Source: Streptomyces genisteinicus (GTDB taxonomy: Bacteria; Actinomycetota; Actinomycetes; Streptomycetales; Streptomycetaceae). Taken from it: a DNA stretch of 64,000 nt. Shown one piece after another: positions 50,816-62,000 of the stretch; position 1 is the first letter of the stretch; each line of letters opens with the position of its first letter. Below the pieces are notes generated by a model. The model searched no databases, was not told where the DNA came from, and worked only from the letters and a program-made list of their open reading frames with translations. The stretch covers positions 7,176,001-7,240,000 of the forward strand of contig NZ_CP060825.1 of assembly GCF_014489615.1 (NCBI RefSeq). The letters run 5' to 3'. Position numbers and translations under genes: made by a program.

Positions 50816-52168
50816 TCAGCCGATCGAGCCCGCGCGCTGGCCGGCCCCCGCCCGGTCGCCGAGGGCGGCGTGCCGGCCGCGCCCGATGATCGAGTCGAGG
50901 ATCTCGCCGACCCGGACGGCGGTGTTGGAGAGCAGCGACGAGGTGATGCCGTGGGTGTGCTCCGTCCCGCCCTGGAGGTAGATGCCGCACCGCACTCCGG
51001 AGCCGGTGGCCAGGCGGTAGTCGCGCTCCACCCGCACGCGGCCGTGCTCGTCGAGGGCGCAGCGGCCGGCGAGTTCGCCGAGCACGCCCAGCGGGTCCGC
51101 CGGGCTGTATCCGGTGGCGTAGACGACGACGTCGGCGTCGAGCGCGCTGTCCTCGCCCGTGACGAGGGAGGTGACGGTGACGCGCACGCCGTCCTCGGTC
51201 TCCTCGACCCCGGTGACGCGGGAGACGTTGAGGAAGCGGAGCCGCTCGGTGCCGAGCACCTTCTCCCGGTAGGCCTCGCGGTAGAGGTCGTCGATGAGGT
51301 CGATGTCGACCACCGAGTAGTTGGTGTTGCCGTGGTAGCCCATCAGCTTGCGCTTGACGGGTTCGGGGGCGGCGTAGTACTCGTCGACGGCCGCGGGGTC
51401 GAAGATCCGGTTGGCGAAGCTGCTGTCGTCGGCCGGGCTGTAGCCGTAGCGGGAGAAGACCGCGCACACCTCCGCACCGGGGAAGCGGCGGTGCAGGTAG
51501 GCGACGTTCTCCGCCGCGCTCTGCCCGGCCCCCACCACGACGAACCGGGCCGGGTCCGAGGCCGTCAGCGCGTCGACCTTCTTCAGCAGGTCGCTGTTGT
51601 GCCAGATCCGGTCGCCGCGCTCCACCCCGTCGGGCATCCGCGGGCGCAGCCCGGTGCCGATCACCAGGTTGCGTGCCCGGTGGACGACCGTCTCCCCGCC
51701 GGCGCGGGCGGTGACGTCCACGTATTCGACGACGCCGTCGCGCACGACGGGCGTGACGGCGACGACCTCGTGCCCGTACGAGACCATGTCGTCGACCTTG
51801 GCCGCCGCCCACTCCAGGTAGTCGTGGAACTCGGCTCTGAGCGGGAAGAGGTTCTTGTGGTTGACGAAGTCGATCAGCCGCCCCTTGCTCCGGAGATAGC
51901 ACAGGAAGCTGTACTCGCTGGCCGGATTGCGCAGGGTGACGAGGTCCTTCAGGAACGAGACCTGCATCGTGGCGTCGTCGATCAGCATTCCCCGGTGCCA
52001 GCCGAACACGGGCTGGCGCTCGAAGAAGTGGGCGGTGACCGCTTCCTGCCTGCCGACACCCGCGTTGTGCTCGCTCAGAGCCAGGGCCATGGCCACATTG
52101 GACGGCCCGAAGCCTATTCCGATGAGGTCGTGGATCGGTGGTGCGTCGTCAGGAAGAGCCTGTGACAT
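50816..52168 (-). CDS. L-ornithine N5-monooxygenase (PvdA/CchB-like)
   Basis: A 450-residue flavoprotein with FAD site IGIGFGPSNVAMALAL, the NADPH site VVGAGQSAAENVAYL, and the conserved D-x-x-x-F-A-T/N-x-x-F region (YSPADDSSFANRIFDP). Family-specific WHRGMLIDDATMQVSFLKDLVTLRNP is present. It hydroxylates ornithine N5, the first step towards hydroxamate siderophores. The promoter carries an iron box (52281-52299). Confidence 0.95.
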   Translation of the reverse strand: MSQALPDDAPPIHDLIGIGFGPSNVAMALALSEHNAGVGRQEAVTAHFFERQPVFGWHRGMLIDDATMQVSFLKDLVTLRNPASEYSFLCYLRSKGRLIDFVNHKNLFPLRAEFHDYLEWAAAKVDDMVSYGHEVVAVTPVVRDGVVEYVDVTARAGGETVVHRARNLVIGTGLRPRMPDGVERGDRIWHNSDLLKKVDALTASDPARFVVVGAGQSAAENVAYLHRRFPGAEVCAVFSRYGYSPADDSSFANRIFDPAAVDEYYAAPEPVKRKLMGYHGNTNYSVVDIDLIDDLYREAYREKVLGTERLRFLNVSRVTGVEETEDGVRVTVTSLVTGEDSALDADVVVYATGYSPADPLGVLGELAGRCALDEHGRVRVERDYRLATGSGVRCGIYLQGGTEHTHGITSSLLSNTAVRVGEILDSIIGRGRHAALGDRAGAGQRAGSIG

Positions 52169-52280
52169 GTCACTCCCATCGTGCGGGGCTGCTGCCTCGG
52201 AGATTCGGACGGATCGGAGGTGGGACGGAACCCGGGTGCCGGGCCGGAGCGTTCACGCGGCCGGCGGCACGGAGGTCAAC

Positions 52281-52299
52281 TTAGGTGAGGCTAACCTGA
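52281..52299. promoter_or_regulatory. Iron box (DmdR/IdeR operator), hydroxylase side
   Basis: TTAGGTGAGGCTAACCTGA matches 17 of 19 positions of the actinobacterial iron box TTAGGTTAGGCTAACCTAA. It lies 113 bases upstream of the hydroxylase start, and suggests repression by Fe-loaded DmdR. Confidence 0.92.
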
Positions 52300-52385
52300 C
52301 TGAATTGCTCATGTCGACTCGGCTCGACGGCGCACCGCGCGGCGGGCGGACCTCAAGGCGCCTGAAACACGGGCACGTTGCTTAG

Positions 52386-52404
52386 TTAGGTAAGCCTTGC
52401 TTTA
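52386..52404. promoter_or_regulatory. Second, weaker iron box, formyltransferase side
   Basis: TTAGGTAAGCCTTGCTTTA matches 13 of 19 consensus positions and lies 36 bases upstream of the formyltransferase start, within its promoter. Confidence 0.7.
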
Positions 52405-52439
52405 CTTGCGTGATCGATCACCGTTCTGAGGAGAGAACC

Positions 52440-53387
52440 ATGCGCGTCGTCATGTTCGGCTACCAGACGTGGGGGCACCGGACCCTGCAAGCCCTTCTGG
52501 ACTCCGAGCACGACGTGGTCCTCGTCGTGACACACCCCAGGAGCGAGCACGCCTACGAGAAGATCTGGAGCGACTCCGTCGCCGATCTCGCGGAGCAGCA
52601 CGGCATCCCGGTCGCGATCCGCAACCGTCCCGACGACGAGGAACTCCTGAGCCTGCTCAAGGAGGCGGACCCGGACATCATCGTCGCCAACAACTGGCGC
52701 ACCTGGATCCCCCCGCACGTCTACGGGCTTCCCCGCCACGGCACGCTGAACATCCACGACTCGCTGCTGCCGAAGTACGCCGGGTTCTCCCCGCTGATCT
52801 GGGCTCTGATCAACGGGGAGCCCGAAGTCGGCGTCACCGCCCACATGATGGACGAGGTGCTGGACGCCGGCGACATCGTCGACCAGCGCGCCGTCCCCGT
52901 CGGCCCCCACGACACCGCCACCGACCTGTTCCACAAGACCGTGGACCTGATCGCCCCGGTCACCGTCGGCGCCCTGGGCCGCATCGCCGCCGGCGACACC
53001 GACTTCACCCCCCAGGACCGCACCCAGGCCACCTTCTTCCACAAGCGCGCCGAGGAGGACATCCGCATCGACTGGAACTGGCCGGCCGAAGACCTCGAAC
53101 GGCTCGTCCGCGCCCAGTCCGCGCCCTACCCGAGCGCCTTCACCCACCACCGGGGCGAGCGCCTGGAGATCCTCGCGGCGACCGTCTCCGAGGGCCGCTA
53201 CGGCGGCACGCCGGGCCGCATCTTCTACCGCGAGGGCGACGGCGTCGTCATCGTCGCGGGCGCGGACGCCCGCACCGGACGCAACCACGGACTCGCCGTC
53301 ACCCGGGTCCGCACCCACGACGGGCGCGAGCTGCCGGCCCTGGAGTACTTCACCTCGATGGGCGGCTACCTCACCGCACGGCCCTGA
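52440..53387 (+). CDS. N5-hydroxyornithine formyltransferase (CchA-like)
   Basis: A 315-residue protein of the methionyl-tRNA formyltransferase fold. The formyl-folate site is seen as NIHDSLLPKYAGFSPLIWALINGE (N, H and D catalytic region: N-I-H-D-S-L-L-P-x-Y). It formylates N5-hydroxyornithine, as CchA does in coelichelin biosynthesis. ATG chosen for GAGGAGAG 6-7 bases upstream; a GTG at 52410 is possible. Divergent from the hydroxylase and under an iron box. Confidence 0.92.
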   Translation: MRVVMFGYQTWGHRTLQALLDSEHDVVLVVTHPRSEHAYEKIWSDSVADLAEQHGIPVAIRNRPDDEELLSLLKEADPDIIVANNWRTWIPPHVYGLPRHGTLNIHDSLLPKYAGFSPLIWALINGEPEVGVTAHMMDEVLDAGDIVDQRAVPVGPHDTATDLFHKTVDLIAPVTVGALGRIAAGDTDFTPQDRTQATFFHKRAEEDIRIDWNWPAEDLERLVRAQSAPYPSAFTHHRGERLEILAATVSEGRYGGTPGRIFYREGDGVVIVAGADARTGRNHGLAVTRVRTHDGRELPALEYFTSMGGYLTARP

Positions 53388-53434
53388 CACACACCGGCCC
53401 GGGGCCGGGCGCGCGGGCGAACCGGCCCGCGCGC

Positions 53435-53472
53435 CCGGCCTCTTCGTGTGCCCGGGCACACGAAGAGGCCGG
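53435..53472. terminator. 38-bp perfect palindrome between convergent genes
   Basis: CCGGCCTCTTCGTGTGCCC is followed directly by its exact reverse complement. It sits between the formyltransferase and DAHP synthase stops, 12 bases from the latter, and should act as a bidirectional terminator. Confidence 0.85.
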
Positions 53473-53484
53473 ACGCGGGGGCCG

Positions 53485-54648
53485 TCAGGCCGCACGCCTG
53501 CGGGCGGCCTGCGCCAGGGTCTCCAGCAGCGGCACCGTGCGGGTCCAGCCGACGCAGGCGTCGGTGACGCTCAAATCGGGCCTGGGGCGCCCGCCTCCCG
53601 GGTCCTGCCGCCCGTCGGCCAGATAGGACTCGATCATGACTCCGGCGAGCGAGCGGTCGCCGTCCGCGATCTGCGCGGCCAGGTCGGCCACCACTCCGGG
53701 CTGGCGGTTGTGGTCCTTCCCGCTGTTGCCGTGCGAGGCGTCGACGACGACGCGCTCCGGCAGACCCGCGGCGGCGAGCGCCGCGCGGGCCGCGGCGACA
53801 CCCGCCCGGTCGTAGTTCGGCACGGGCCCCCCGCGCAGCACCAGATGGGCCGACCGGTTGCCCGTGCTCCGCAGTGTGGTGAGCCGCCCGTCGTAGGAGA
53901 CGGCGGGCAGGGTGTGGGAGTGGGCGGCGGCCTGGACGGCGGCCACGGCGGTGTCCAGCCTGCCCGAGACGCAGTTCTTCATCCCGACCGGCATCGGCAG
54001 CCACGACGCGAGGTGCCGGTGGGGCTGGCTGGCGACGGTCCGGGCGCCGATCGCGCCCCAGGACACCGTGTCCGCGACATAGGGGGCCAGCGCGGGGTCC
54101 ACGAACTCGTAGGCGAGCGGCAGCCCCGTGGCGACCGCGTCCGTCAGCAGCGACCGGCCGAGGCGCAGGCCGGCGTCGAGGTCGCCCGTCCCGTCGTACT
54201 CCGGGGAGTTGAGCAGCCCGGTCCAGCCCGTGACGGTGCGCGGCTTCTCCAGATACGCCCGCAGGACGACGACCAGGTCGTCCTCGAACCGGCGGGCGGC
54301 CCCGGCGAGGCGGTCCGCGTACTCCAGGGCGCCCGCCGTGTCGTGGACGGAGCACGGGCCGACGACCACCATCAGCCGCCCGTCCCGCCGGTCGAGGACG
54401 TCGCCGACGGTCCGGCGGTGCCGGGCGATCCGCTCGGTGTCGTCGGCCGACAGCGGGAACAGCAGCGCGAGTTCGGCGGGAGAGGGCAGCGGACCCGCCG
54501 TGGCGAGATCCGCCGGTGTCGGCAGCGGCTGGACGGCGGTCGGAAGAGCCTGTGAGGAAGGTGCCTGCGAGGAAAGGGCCGGAGATGAAGGGGCCGGAGA
54601 TGAAGGGGCCTGCGAGGAAAGGGCCTGCGGGGGAAGGGAAGGCATCAT
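53485..54648 (-). CDS. 3-deoxy-7-phosphoheptulonate (DAHP) synthase, AroG type
   Basis: 387 residues. Type I DAHP synthase motifs are clear: VVVGPCSVHD, LRAYLEKPRTVTGWTG, GARTVASQPHR, VGMKN, LRGG and DASHGNSGKDHNRQP. It condenses PEP and erythrose-4-phosphate at the entry of the shikimate pathway. An extra copy inside a siderophore operon usually signals demand for chorismate, for example for 2,3-dihydroxybenzoate (as in griseobactin). ATGA overlap with the exporter gene. The first ~40 residues are a Ser/Ala/Pro repeat. Confidence 0.93.
   Translation of the reverse strand: MMPSLPPQALSSQAPSSPAPSSPALSSQAPSSQALPTAVQPLPTPADLATAGPLPSPAELALLFPLSADDTERIARHRRTVGDVLDRRDGRLMVVVGPCSVHDTAGALEYADRLAGAARRFEDDLVVVLRAYLEKPRTVTGWTGLLNSPEYDGTGDLDAGLRLGRSLLTDAVATGLPLAYEFVDPALAPYVADTVSWGAIGARTVASQPHRHLASWLPMPVGMKNCVSGRLDTAVAAVQAAAHSHTLPAVSYDGRLTTLRSTGNRSAHLVLRGGPVPNYDRAGVAAARAALAAAGLPERVVVDASHGNSGKDHNRQPGVVADLAAQIADGDRSLAGVMIESYLADGRQDPGGGRPRPDLSVTDACVGWTRTVPLLETLAQAARRRAA
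54548..54630. repeat. 15-bp repeats encoding a pentapeptide array
   Basis: Five consecutive 15-bp units in the DAHP synthase N-terminus encode SSQAP, SSPAP, SSPAL, SSQAP and SSQAL. Units differ by one or two bases, which suggests recent slippage. Confidence 0.85.
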
Positions 54649-56048
54649 GGGTTCCTGACGTTGGTCCGGGGCAGTCGTGACGCCCCGGCGGCGGCGAGGA
54701 GACAGAGGGCGGACACCCACCAGAAGGTGTCGGCGAACGCCTGGGAGACGTCCGCGCCGCGGGCGGTGAGCCGGTCCTGGAGCACCACGGCGAGCGCCGC
54801 GGTGCCGACCGATCCGCCCACGGTGTTGAGCAGGTTGAGCGCGCTCGCCGCCCGGGGGAGGTGCGCGGGCTCGATGCGGCTGTAGACGATGTTCATGACG
54901 GGGGCTCCGATCATGGCCATCCCCGTTCCGCGGACCACGAGCGCCGCGACCACGACGGCGTGCGGCAGATCGTGCCCCAGCTGGGTGAACGGCACGGTGC
55001 CGACGAGGATCAGGGCGATCCCGCAGACCACCAGCGTCCGGGGAGCGGCCTTGTCGATGGAGCGGCCGACCAGCACGGACCCGGCCACGGCGCCCAGTCC
55101 CTGGGGCGCGAGGAGCAGTCCCGCCTCCCACGCGGTCAGCCCGCGGCCGGTCTGGAAGTACAGGGGCAGCAGGAACGTGGTGCCGAACACGGAGGCGCCG
55201 AGGACCACCAGGGACAGTGCGGCGGCGCCGAACGGAGGACGTGTGAAGAGCCGGGGATCGATGAGCGGGGTGGTGCGCGTGCGCAGCCCGTGGACGACGA
55301 AGGCGGCCAGCATCAGCACACCCGCCGACACCCCGGTCGCCGCGGCCACCGCGCGTCCCTCGGCGAGTTCGGTCAGCCCGTAGACGAGGACGGCGAGCCC
55401 GGGGGAGAGGAGGGCCGCGCCCCGCAGGTCGAACGGCGCCCGCTCCCCGGCGGGCGGGACGCGGGGCACGTAGCGGCGGGCGAGCAGGAGGGCGGCCGCC
55501 CCGATCGGGATGTTGACGAGGAACAGCCACTGCCACGACGCCACCGCGAGGAGGGTGCCGCCGGCCAGCGGGCCGAACACGGGGGAGAGCATCGGCACCA
55601 CCGCGACGATGCTGATCACCTTGCCCGTCCGGCCGGGGCCCGCGATCCGGGCGAGCAGGGCCTGCCCGGTGGCGGGCAGCATCCCGCCCCCGAGTCCCTG
55701 GACGATCCGGAACACGATCATGCTCGTCGCGTCCCAGGCGAGGGCGCACAGCAGCGATCCGAACAGGAACAGTCCGATCGCGCCCATCCAGGTGCGCCGC
55801 CCGCCCCAGCGTCCGGCCAGCCAGCCGGACGCGGGGACGGCCGCCACCACGGCCAGCAGATAGGCGGTGGACACCCACTGGATCTCGGCGACGGAGGCGC
55901 CGAACTCCTCGGCGAGCGTGTCGATGCCGACGCTGACGATGGTGGCGTCGATCGTCGCCATGAACGTGCCGAGGACGAGGATGAACGCGATCCCCAGCAG
56001 CCGCCTGTCGACCTTCTGGGCGGCCGGGGCCTGCGTGTCGCCGCTCAT
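54645..56048 (-). CDS. DHA2-family MFS exporter (siderophore efflux)
   Basis: A 467-residue transporter with ~14 helices and DHA2 signatures: LGTFMATIDATIVSVGIDTL (helix 1), GWLAGRWGGRRTWM (motif A) and FRIVQGLGGGMLPATGQAL (motif C region). It overlaps the NRPS stop and the DAHP synthase start by four bases each, so it belongs to the same operon and very likely exports the siderophore. Confidence 0.92.
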   Translation of the reverse strand: MSGDTQAPAAQKVDRRLLGIAFILVLGTFMATIDATIVSVGIDTLAEEFGASVAEIQWVSTAYLLAVVAAVPASGWLAGRWGGRRTWMGAIGLFLFGSLLCALAWDATSMIVFRIVQGLGGGMLPATGQALLARIAGPGRTGKVISIVAVVPMLSPVFGPLAGGTLLAVASWQWLFLVNIPIGAAALLLARRYVPRVPPAGERAPFDLRGAALLSPGLAVLVYGLTELAEGRAVAAATGVSAGVLMLAAFVVHGLRTRTTPLIDPRLFTRPPFGAAALSLVVLGASVFGTTFLLPLYFQTGRGLTAWEAGLLLAPQGLGAVAGSVLVGRSIDKAAPRTLVVCGIALILVGTVPFTQLGHDLPHAVVVAALVVRGTGMAMIGAPVMNIVYSRIEPAHLPRAASALNLLNTVGGSVGTAALAVVLQDRLTARGADVSQAFADTFWWVSALCLLAAAGASRLPRTNVRNP

Positions 56049-59000
56049 CGGCGCTCCACCAGAGCGAGCACGTCCTCGTCCATCGACTCCTCCATCGTGC
56101 CCAGCAGTTCGAGGAGTTCGCCGGCGAGCCCGCCGACGTCCACTCCCGCCCGGTGGGCGAGCACTCCGGTCCAGCCGTCCCCGTCCGGCATCACCGTGAG
56201 GGTGACCGGATGGTGGGTGGCCTCGCGGAACCGGGTGCCGGTGACCGTCAGCCCCGGTGCGGGCTCCCGCAGGCGGTCCGGGTCGACCGGATAGTTCTCG
56301 AACACCACCATGCTGTCGAAGAGCCTGTCGCGTCCCGTGATCCGCTCCAGGTCGTGGAGCGCGACGTGCTGGTGCTCGGCCAGGGCCCGCTGCCCCGCCT
56401 GGAGGGCGGTGAGCGACTCCGCGAGGGTGCCGGAGAGCCGGGCGCGCACCGGAACCGTGTTCGCCAGCAGTCCGATGATCTCCTCGACGCCGTCCAGCTC
56501 CGGCGGGCGGCAGGCGACCATCGCGCCGAAGCACACGTCCGCGCGTCCCGTCCGCCGTGCGAGCAGCACCGACCAGGCGCCCTGCACCAGGGTGTTGCGG
56601 GTCAGCCCGCGCCGGGCGGCCAGACGGCCGAGCCGGTCGACGAGCTCCGCGTCGAAGGCCAGGAGCTCCGGCTCCTGCCAGGACGCCCCCGCCTCGCCGT
56701 CGAAGTACCGGCCCTCGGGCAGGCCGTCGAGCTCGGCACCCCAGGCGGCCAGATCGGGCTCGTTGGCCTCGCGCCACTCCAGGTAGCGGGTGAACGGCAC
56801 CGGCGCCGGCAGGCCGTGGGCCCCACCGCCCGCCCGGGCCGTGTACAGGGCGAACAGCTCGGCGAGCATCCGGGGCGCCGACCAGCCGTCGGACAGCACA
56901 TGGTGACTGGTCATCACCAGGTCCGCCAGGTCCTCGCCGCGCCGGATGACGGTCAGGCGCAGCAGCGGTCCCTCCGCGAGGTCGAAGCCCTCGGCCAGGT
57001 CGGCGGCCAGCACGTCCTCCGCGGGCCCGTCGGTGACGCGGAAGCCGGGCGACGTCCCCTCGGGGACGACCCCGAGGCCGGCCGGGAAGACGGCGCCCAG
57101 GTTCGGGTGACGCTCCACCAGGTCGGCTCCCGCCGCCCGCAGCGCGCCGGTGTCGAGCGGCCCCGCGAGGGTGAACGCCGACTGCACGGTGTACGGGTCG
57201 GGCCGGTCGGCGCGCGAGTGCCGCAGCATCACCTCCTGGAGCGGGGTGAGCGCCTGCACCTCCCGCACCGGACGGTCCCCGGTCAGCGCCAGGGCCTCCG
57301 GAGAGGTGGCGGCGCGCAGCAGTTCGCCCTTCAGCAGCTCGCCGAACTCCTCGACGGCGGCGTCCGGGAAGAGCGCCGCGGGCCAGGTGATCCGGACCCC
57401 GAGGGCGTCGTCGCGGACCAGGGCGTTGACCATCAGGGCGTGCGGCAGGGGCAGCACGCCCGAGCCGCCGGAGCCGAGCGGGTCCGCGTCCGGGGGCGCC
57501 TGCCACGGCGTCTCCTCGGCGGGAGCGCCGGGGAAGCGGCCGAGGTAGTTCCAGGACACCTCGGGCTCGACCGGGTCGAGCAGCCCCGCCGAGGTGAGGA
57601 TCCCGTGGCCGAGACCGTCGCCCTGGGCGCGCAGCCGCTGGGCCACGGCGGCCACGTCGTCGGACGGGTCGAGCCGCACCGGGTGCACGGCGGTGAACCA
57701 GCCGACGGTCTGCTCCAGGTCGGCCTGCGCCGGGCGGCCGTGGCTCTCCAGGGCCACCAGCAGGCCGTCCGCGCCGCGCCAGGCGTGCACCGCCCGTGCC
57801 AGGGCCGTGAGCAGCACGGCGTCCGGTGTGGTGCGGTGGGCGGCGGGCAGCGTGGTGACGAGGGCGCGGGTGGCGTCGGCGGCGACGCGGATCTCGTGGT
57901 GCCGGGCGGTGGCCACGGTGTCCCGGGCGGGGTCGAGCGGACCGGCGAGCGCCGTGCCGGCCGTCATCCGCCGCCAGTGCGGCAGCTCCGCGGCGCGGTC
58001 GGCCGCGCGCAGGCTCCGGGCCCAGCCGAGGAAGGACTGGCCGTGCCGGGCGAGCGTCCCGCCGCCGTGGACGTGGCGCACGTCGTCGAGGAGCACGCGC
58101 CAGGACACGCCGTCGACCACCAGGTGGTGGGCGGCGAGCACGAGGCGGCCGGGCCGCTCACGGCCGGCGTCCACCCACAGGGCGCGCAGCAGGGGCCCGG
58201 TGCGCGGGTCCATGGAGTCGCGCACCCCGGCGGTCCAGGAGTCGACCGGTCCGCGCAGGTCGCCGGTGGCCGTGACGCGGGTGAGCACGTCCGCCCCGGT
58301 GACCGCGCCGGGCGGCGGGACGCGCAGCACGTCTCCGGCGAGCCGGGCGCGCAGGACGTCGTGGCGGGCCAGCACCGCGTCGAGCACCGCCCGCCAGTCC
58401 TGTTCGTCGCCACCCGGCGGAACCGAGACCTCCACCCACTGGCAGAAGCCGTCGGCGGCGGTGCCCGCGCGGCTGAGCAGCCCGCGCATCAGCGGGGTCA
58501 GCGGCGCGTCGCCGACCGCGGGCGCCTCGCCCTCGTCGAGGGAACGGGCCCGTGCGGCGATCCCGGCGACGGTCTCCCCCTCGAAGATGTCGCGGGCCTT
58601 CAGCCCGAGTCCCAGACGCCGCGCCCGGGACACCACCTGCAGGGCGATGATGCTGTCCCCGCCGATGTCGAAGAAGCCGTCGTCGAGGCCGACGGCGTCG
58701 GTGCCGAGGATGTCGCGGAAGACGGAGAGCAGCGCGGCCTCCGCCTCGCCGGCCGGCGCGCGGTGTGCGGCGGACGCGGTCGCCGGGGCGGGCAGCGCGC
58801 CCGCGTCCAGCTTGCCGCTGGGGCTCAGCGGCAGCCGGTCGAGTTCCACGAACGCGGTGGGCACCATGTGGTCCGGCAGTTCCGCGGCGAGGAACGACCG
58901 TATCGCGGCGGGGTCGGGCCGGGCGCCGTCGGCGGGGATGACGTAGCCGACGAGCCGGTCGTCGCGCAGCACCACGGCACAGGCGCGGACCGCGGGGTGG

Positions 59001-62000
59001 CGGGTCAGGGCGGACTCGATCTCGCCGAGTTCGACACGGAAGCCGCGCACCTTGATCTGGTGGTCGGCGCGGCCGAGGAAGACCAGCTGCCCGTCGGCAC
59101 GCCACCGGACGAGGTCGCCGGTGCGGTACATGCGCGTCCCCGCCGGACCGTACGGGTCGGCGACGAAGGCGGCCGAGGTGAGGGCGGGGCGCCCGAGATA
59201 GCCGCGGGCCACGCTCGGACCGGCGAGGTACAGCTCGCCGGTGACGCCGGTGCCCACCGGCTGGAGACCGCCGTCGAGGACGTAGGCGCGGACGTTCGGG
59301 TCCGGCAGGCCGATAGGCAGCGGCCCCTCGTCGTCGGGGTCGTAGTGCCAGGTGACCGAGTTGATGGTGACCTCGGTCGGGCCGTAGGCGTTGAAGAGCG
59401 CCCGGCGGCCCGTGCCCCAGCGCCTGGCCAGCTCGGGGTCGAGGCGCTCGGCGCCCACCACGAAGAACACGTCCGGGGGGACCGTCCGGTCGTCGGGCAT
59501 GGCGGCGAGGAACGACGGCAGCAGGTTCACTCCGGTGACGCGGTGCTCGGCGATGTAGTCGAGCAGTTCGTCGCCGGGGACGCGCACCTCCTCGGGGGCG
59601 ATCACGGACGTGCCGCCGGAGAGCAGCGGCACCATCGTCTGCCAGAACGCGACGTCGAAGCTGGTGGACGCGAAATGCAGGTACCGGTCGTCCTCCGTGA
59701 CCCCGACCACCTCCTCCTGGAGGGCGATCAGGTCGGGCACGCCGCGGTGGGTGACGCCGACGCCCTTGGGGCGGCCGGTGGTTCCCGAGGTGTAGATCAC
59801 GTAGGCGAGGGCGTCCTCGGGGAGACGCTCCCGCGCCCCCGCCGGATCGGTGTCCGCGGCTGCCGCCAGCGTGTCCGGGTCGTCCAGCCGCAGGACCGGG
59901 ACGTCCCGGTCGACGGGCGGTTCGGCACCGGTGGACAGCACCGCCGCCGGTGCGATGTCGTCGAACATGAACGCCAGCCGGTCCCGCGGGTACTCCGGGT
60001 CCATCGGCACGTACACGGCGCCGGCCTTCGCGACTCCGAACAGCGCCACCGCCATCTCGATGTCGCGTCCGAGCAGCACGGCCACCGGGTCCTGCGGCCG
60101 TACGCCCGCGGCGATCAGCGCGTGCGCGACCCGGTTCGCCTCGCGGTCCAGTCCGGCGTAGCTCAGACTGCGGTCCCGGCAGACCAGGGCCTCGGCGCCG
60201 GGCCTGCGGGCCACCTGCGCGGCGAACTCGTCCAGCCAGTGCCCTCGCTGACGGGCCGGCAGGTACCGGGTGCCGGTGTGCAGCATCCGGGCGCGCTCCT
60301 CCGCGTCCAGCAGGGGGAGCGCGACCACCGGGCGGCCGGGGTCGTCGGTGATCTCGCGGAGCACGTTGTGCAGCCAGCGGCCGTAGGCACGCACCGTCTC
60401 CTCGGAGAAGGCGTGCGGCTGGTAGCCGAGCCCCACGGTGATCGCGTCGTCGGGGATCACGATCACGGTCAGCGCGTAGTGGGTGGCGTCGGTGATGTCG
60501 ACGCCGGTGAGGTCGAGCCCGGGGGAGAGCGGGGTCCGCCGCCTGCTGGAGAGGGGGAAGTTCTCCATCACGAGCATGGTGTCGAAGAGCTCGCCGATGC
60601 CGGCCGCCCGCTGGACGGCGGGCAGGCCCACATGGTGGTGCTCGGCCAGCCGGACGCTCTCGGCGTGCACGTGGCCCAGCAGTTCACGGGCGGTCAGGTC
60701 CTGGGAGAAGCGGACGCGCACCGGGATCGTGGTGCCGAGCTGGCCGATCATCGACTCGACGCCGTCCACCTCGGCGGGACGCCCCGACACCGGGCAGCCG
60801 AACACGACATCGCGACGGCCGGTCAGCCTGCCGAGCAGCACACCCCACGCCGTCTGGAGGACGGTGGTCAGGGTGACGCCCCGCTCCCGCGCGAAGGCGC
60901 GCAGCCGGTCGCTGAACTCACGGCCGAGGGGCACGGTCACCCGGCCGGGCCGTTCGACGGCGCCGCCGGTGCTCGCCGGGGCCAGCCGGGTGGCGTCGTC
61001 GACCCCGGCCAGCGCCTGGCGCCAGGCGTCCAGGGACTCCTGGCCGTCCCGCTCCGCCAGCCACCGGAAGTACTCCGACAGCGGCGGCGGGCCGACGACG
61101 GGGGGACCGCCGCCCAGCTCCGCGTAGAGGCCGAGCAGGGCCCGGCCGACGAGCGGCATGGACCAGCCGTCCAGCAGGGCGTGGTGGTTGGTGATGGCGA
61201 GCTTGTGCTCCTGGGGCCCCGTCCGGGAGAGCAGGAACCGGATGAGCGGCGGACGCGCGGGGTCGAAGGGGCGCGCCAGCTCGGCGCGGGCGGCCGCCTC
61301 GAAGTCGTCGTCGTGCCGCCAGTCGAGCGCCACGTCCTCGGGCACCACCTGCACCACCTCGTCCCCCGACTGGGCGAGGTACACCCGCAGCGCGGGGTGT
61401 CGGCGCAGCAGTTCGCGGGCGGCACGCCGCATGCGCTCGGGGTCGAGCTCGCCCGAGAGCGTGGTGACGGCCTGGACGACGTACACGTCGGTGTCGTCCT
61501 CGTCGCGCACGAGCGTGTGGAACGAGAGCCCGACCTGGAGCGGGGTGGCCGGCAGCACGTCGGAGATCCGGCCGTCGGCGGCCTCCTCCAGGGCGTCGAT
61601 GGCGTGCTGGTCCAGCCCGGTGAAGGGCAGGTCGGAGGGGCTGAGCCCACCGGGGCCGTCGAGCGCGTGGGCGGCCAGGGTCCGAAGGGCCGCCTCCCAG
61701 GCGGCCTGGAGGCCCGCCACGGCGTCGGCGCCCAGGACCCCGGAGGCGGCGGTCCACTCGACGGCGAGCCGGGGCTCGCCCTCCTCGTGGACGAAGCAGT
61801 TCAGCGCGAGGACCTGCTCCAGCGCCTTGCCGCCGGGCTCGATGACCGAGAACGGGTCCCGCTCGGGCAGGCTCCAGTCGCCTCCCGGCAGCGGGGAGAA
61901 GCGGCCGAGGTAGTTCAGCAGCACGTCCGGGGGCGGCGTCGCCGCGAGCGACGGCCCGGCCTCCGGGTCGAGATGGCGCAGCACCCCGTAGCCGATGCCG

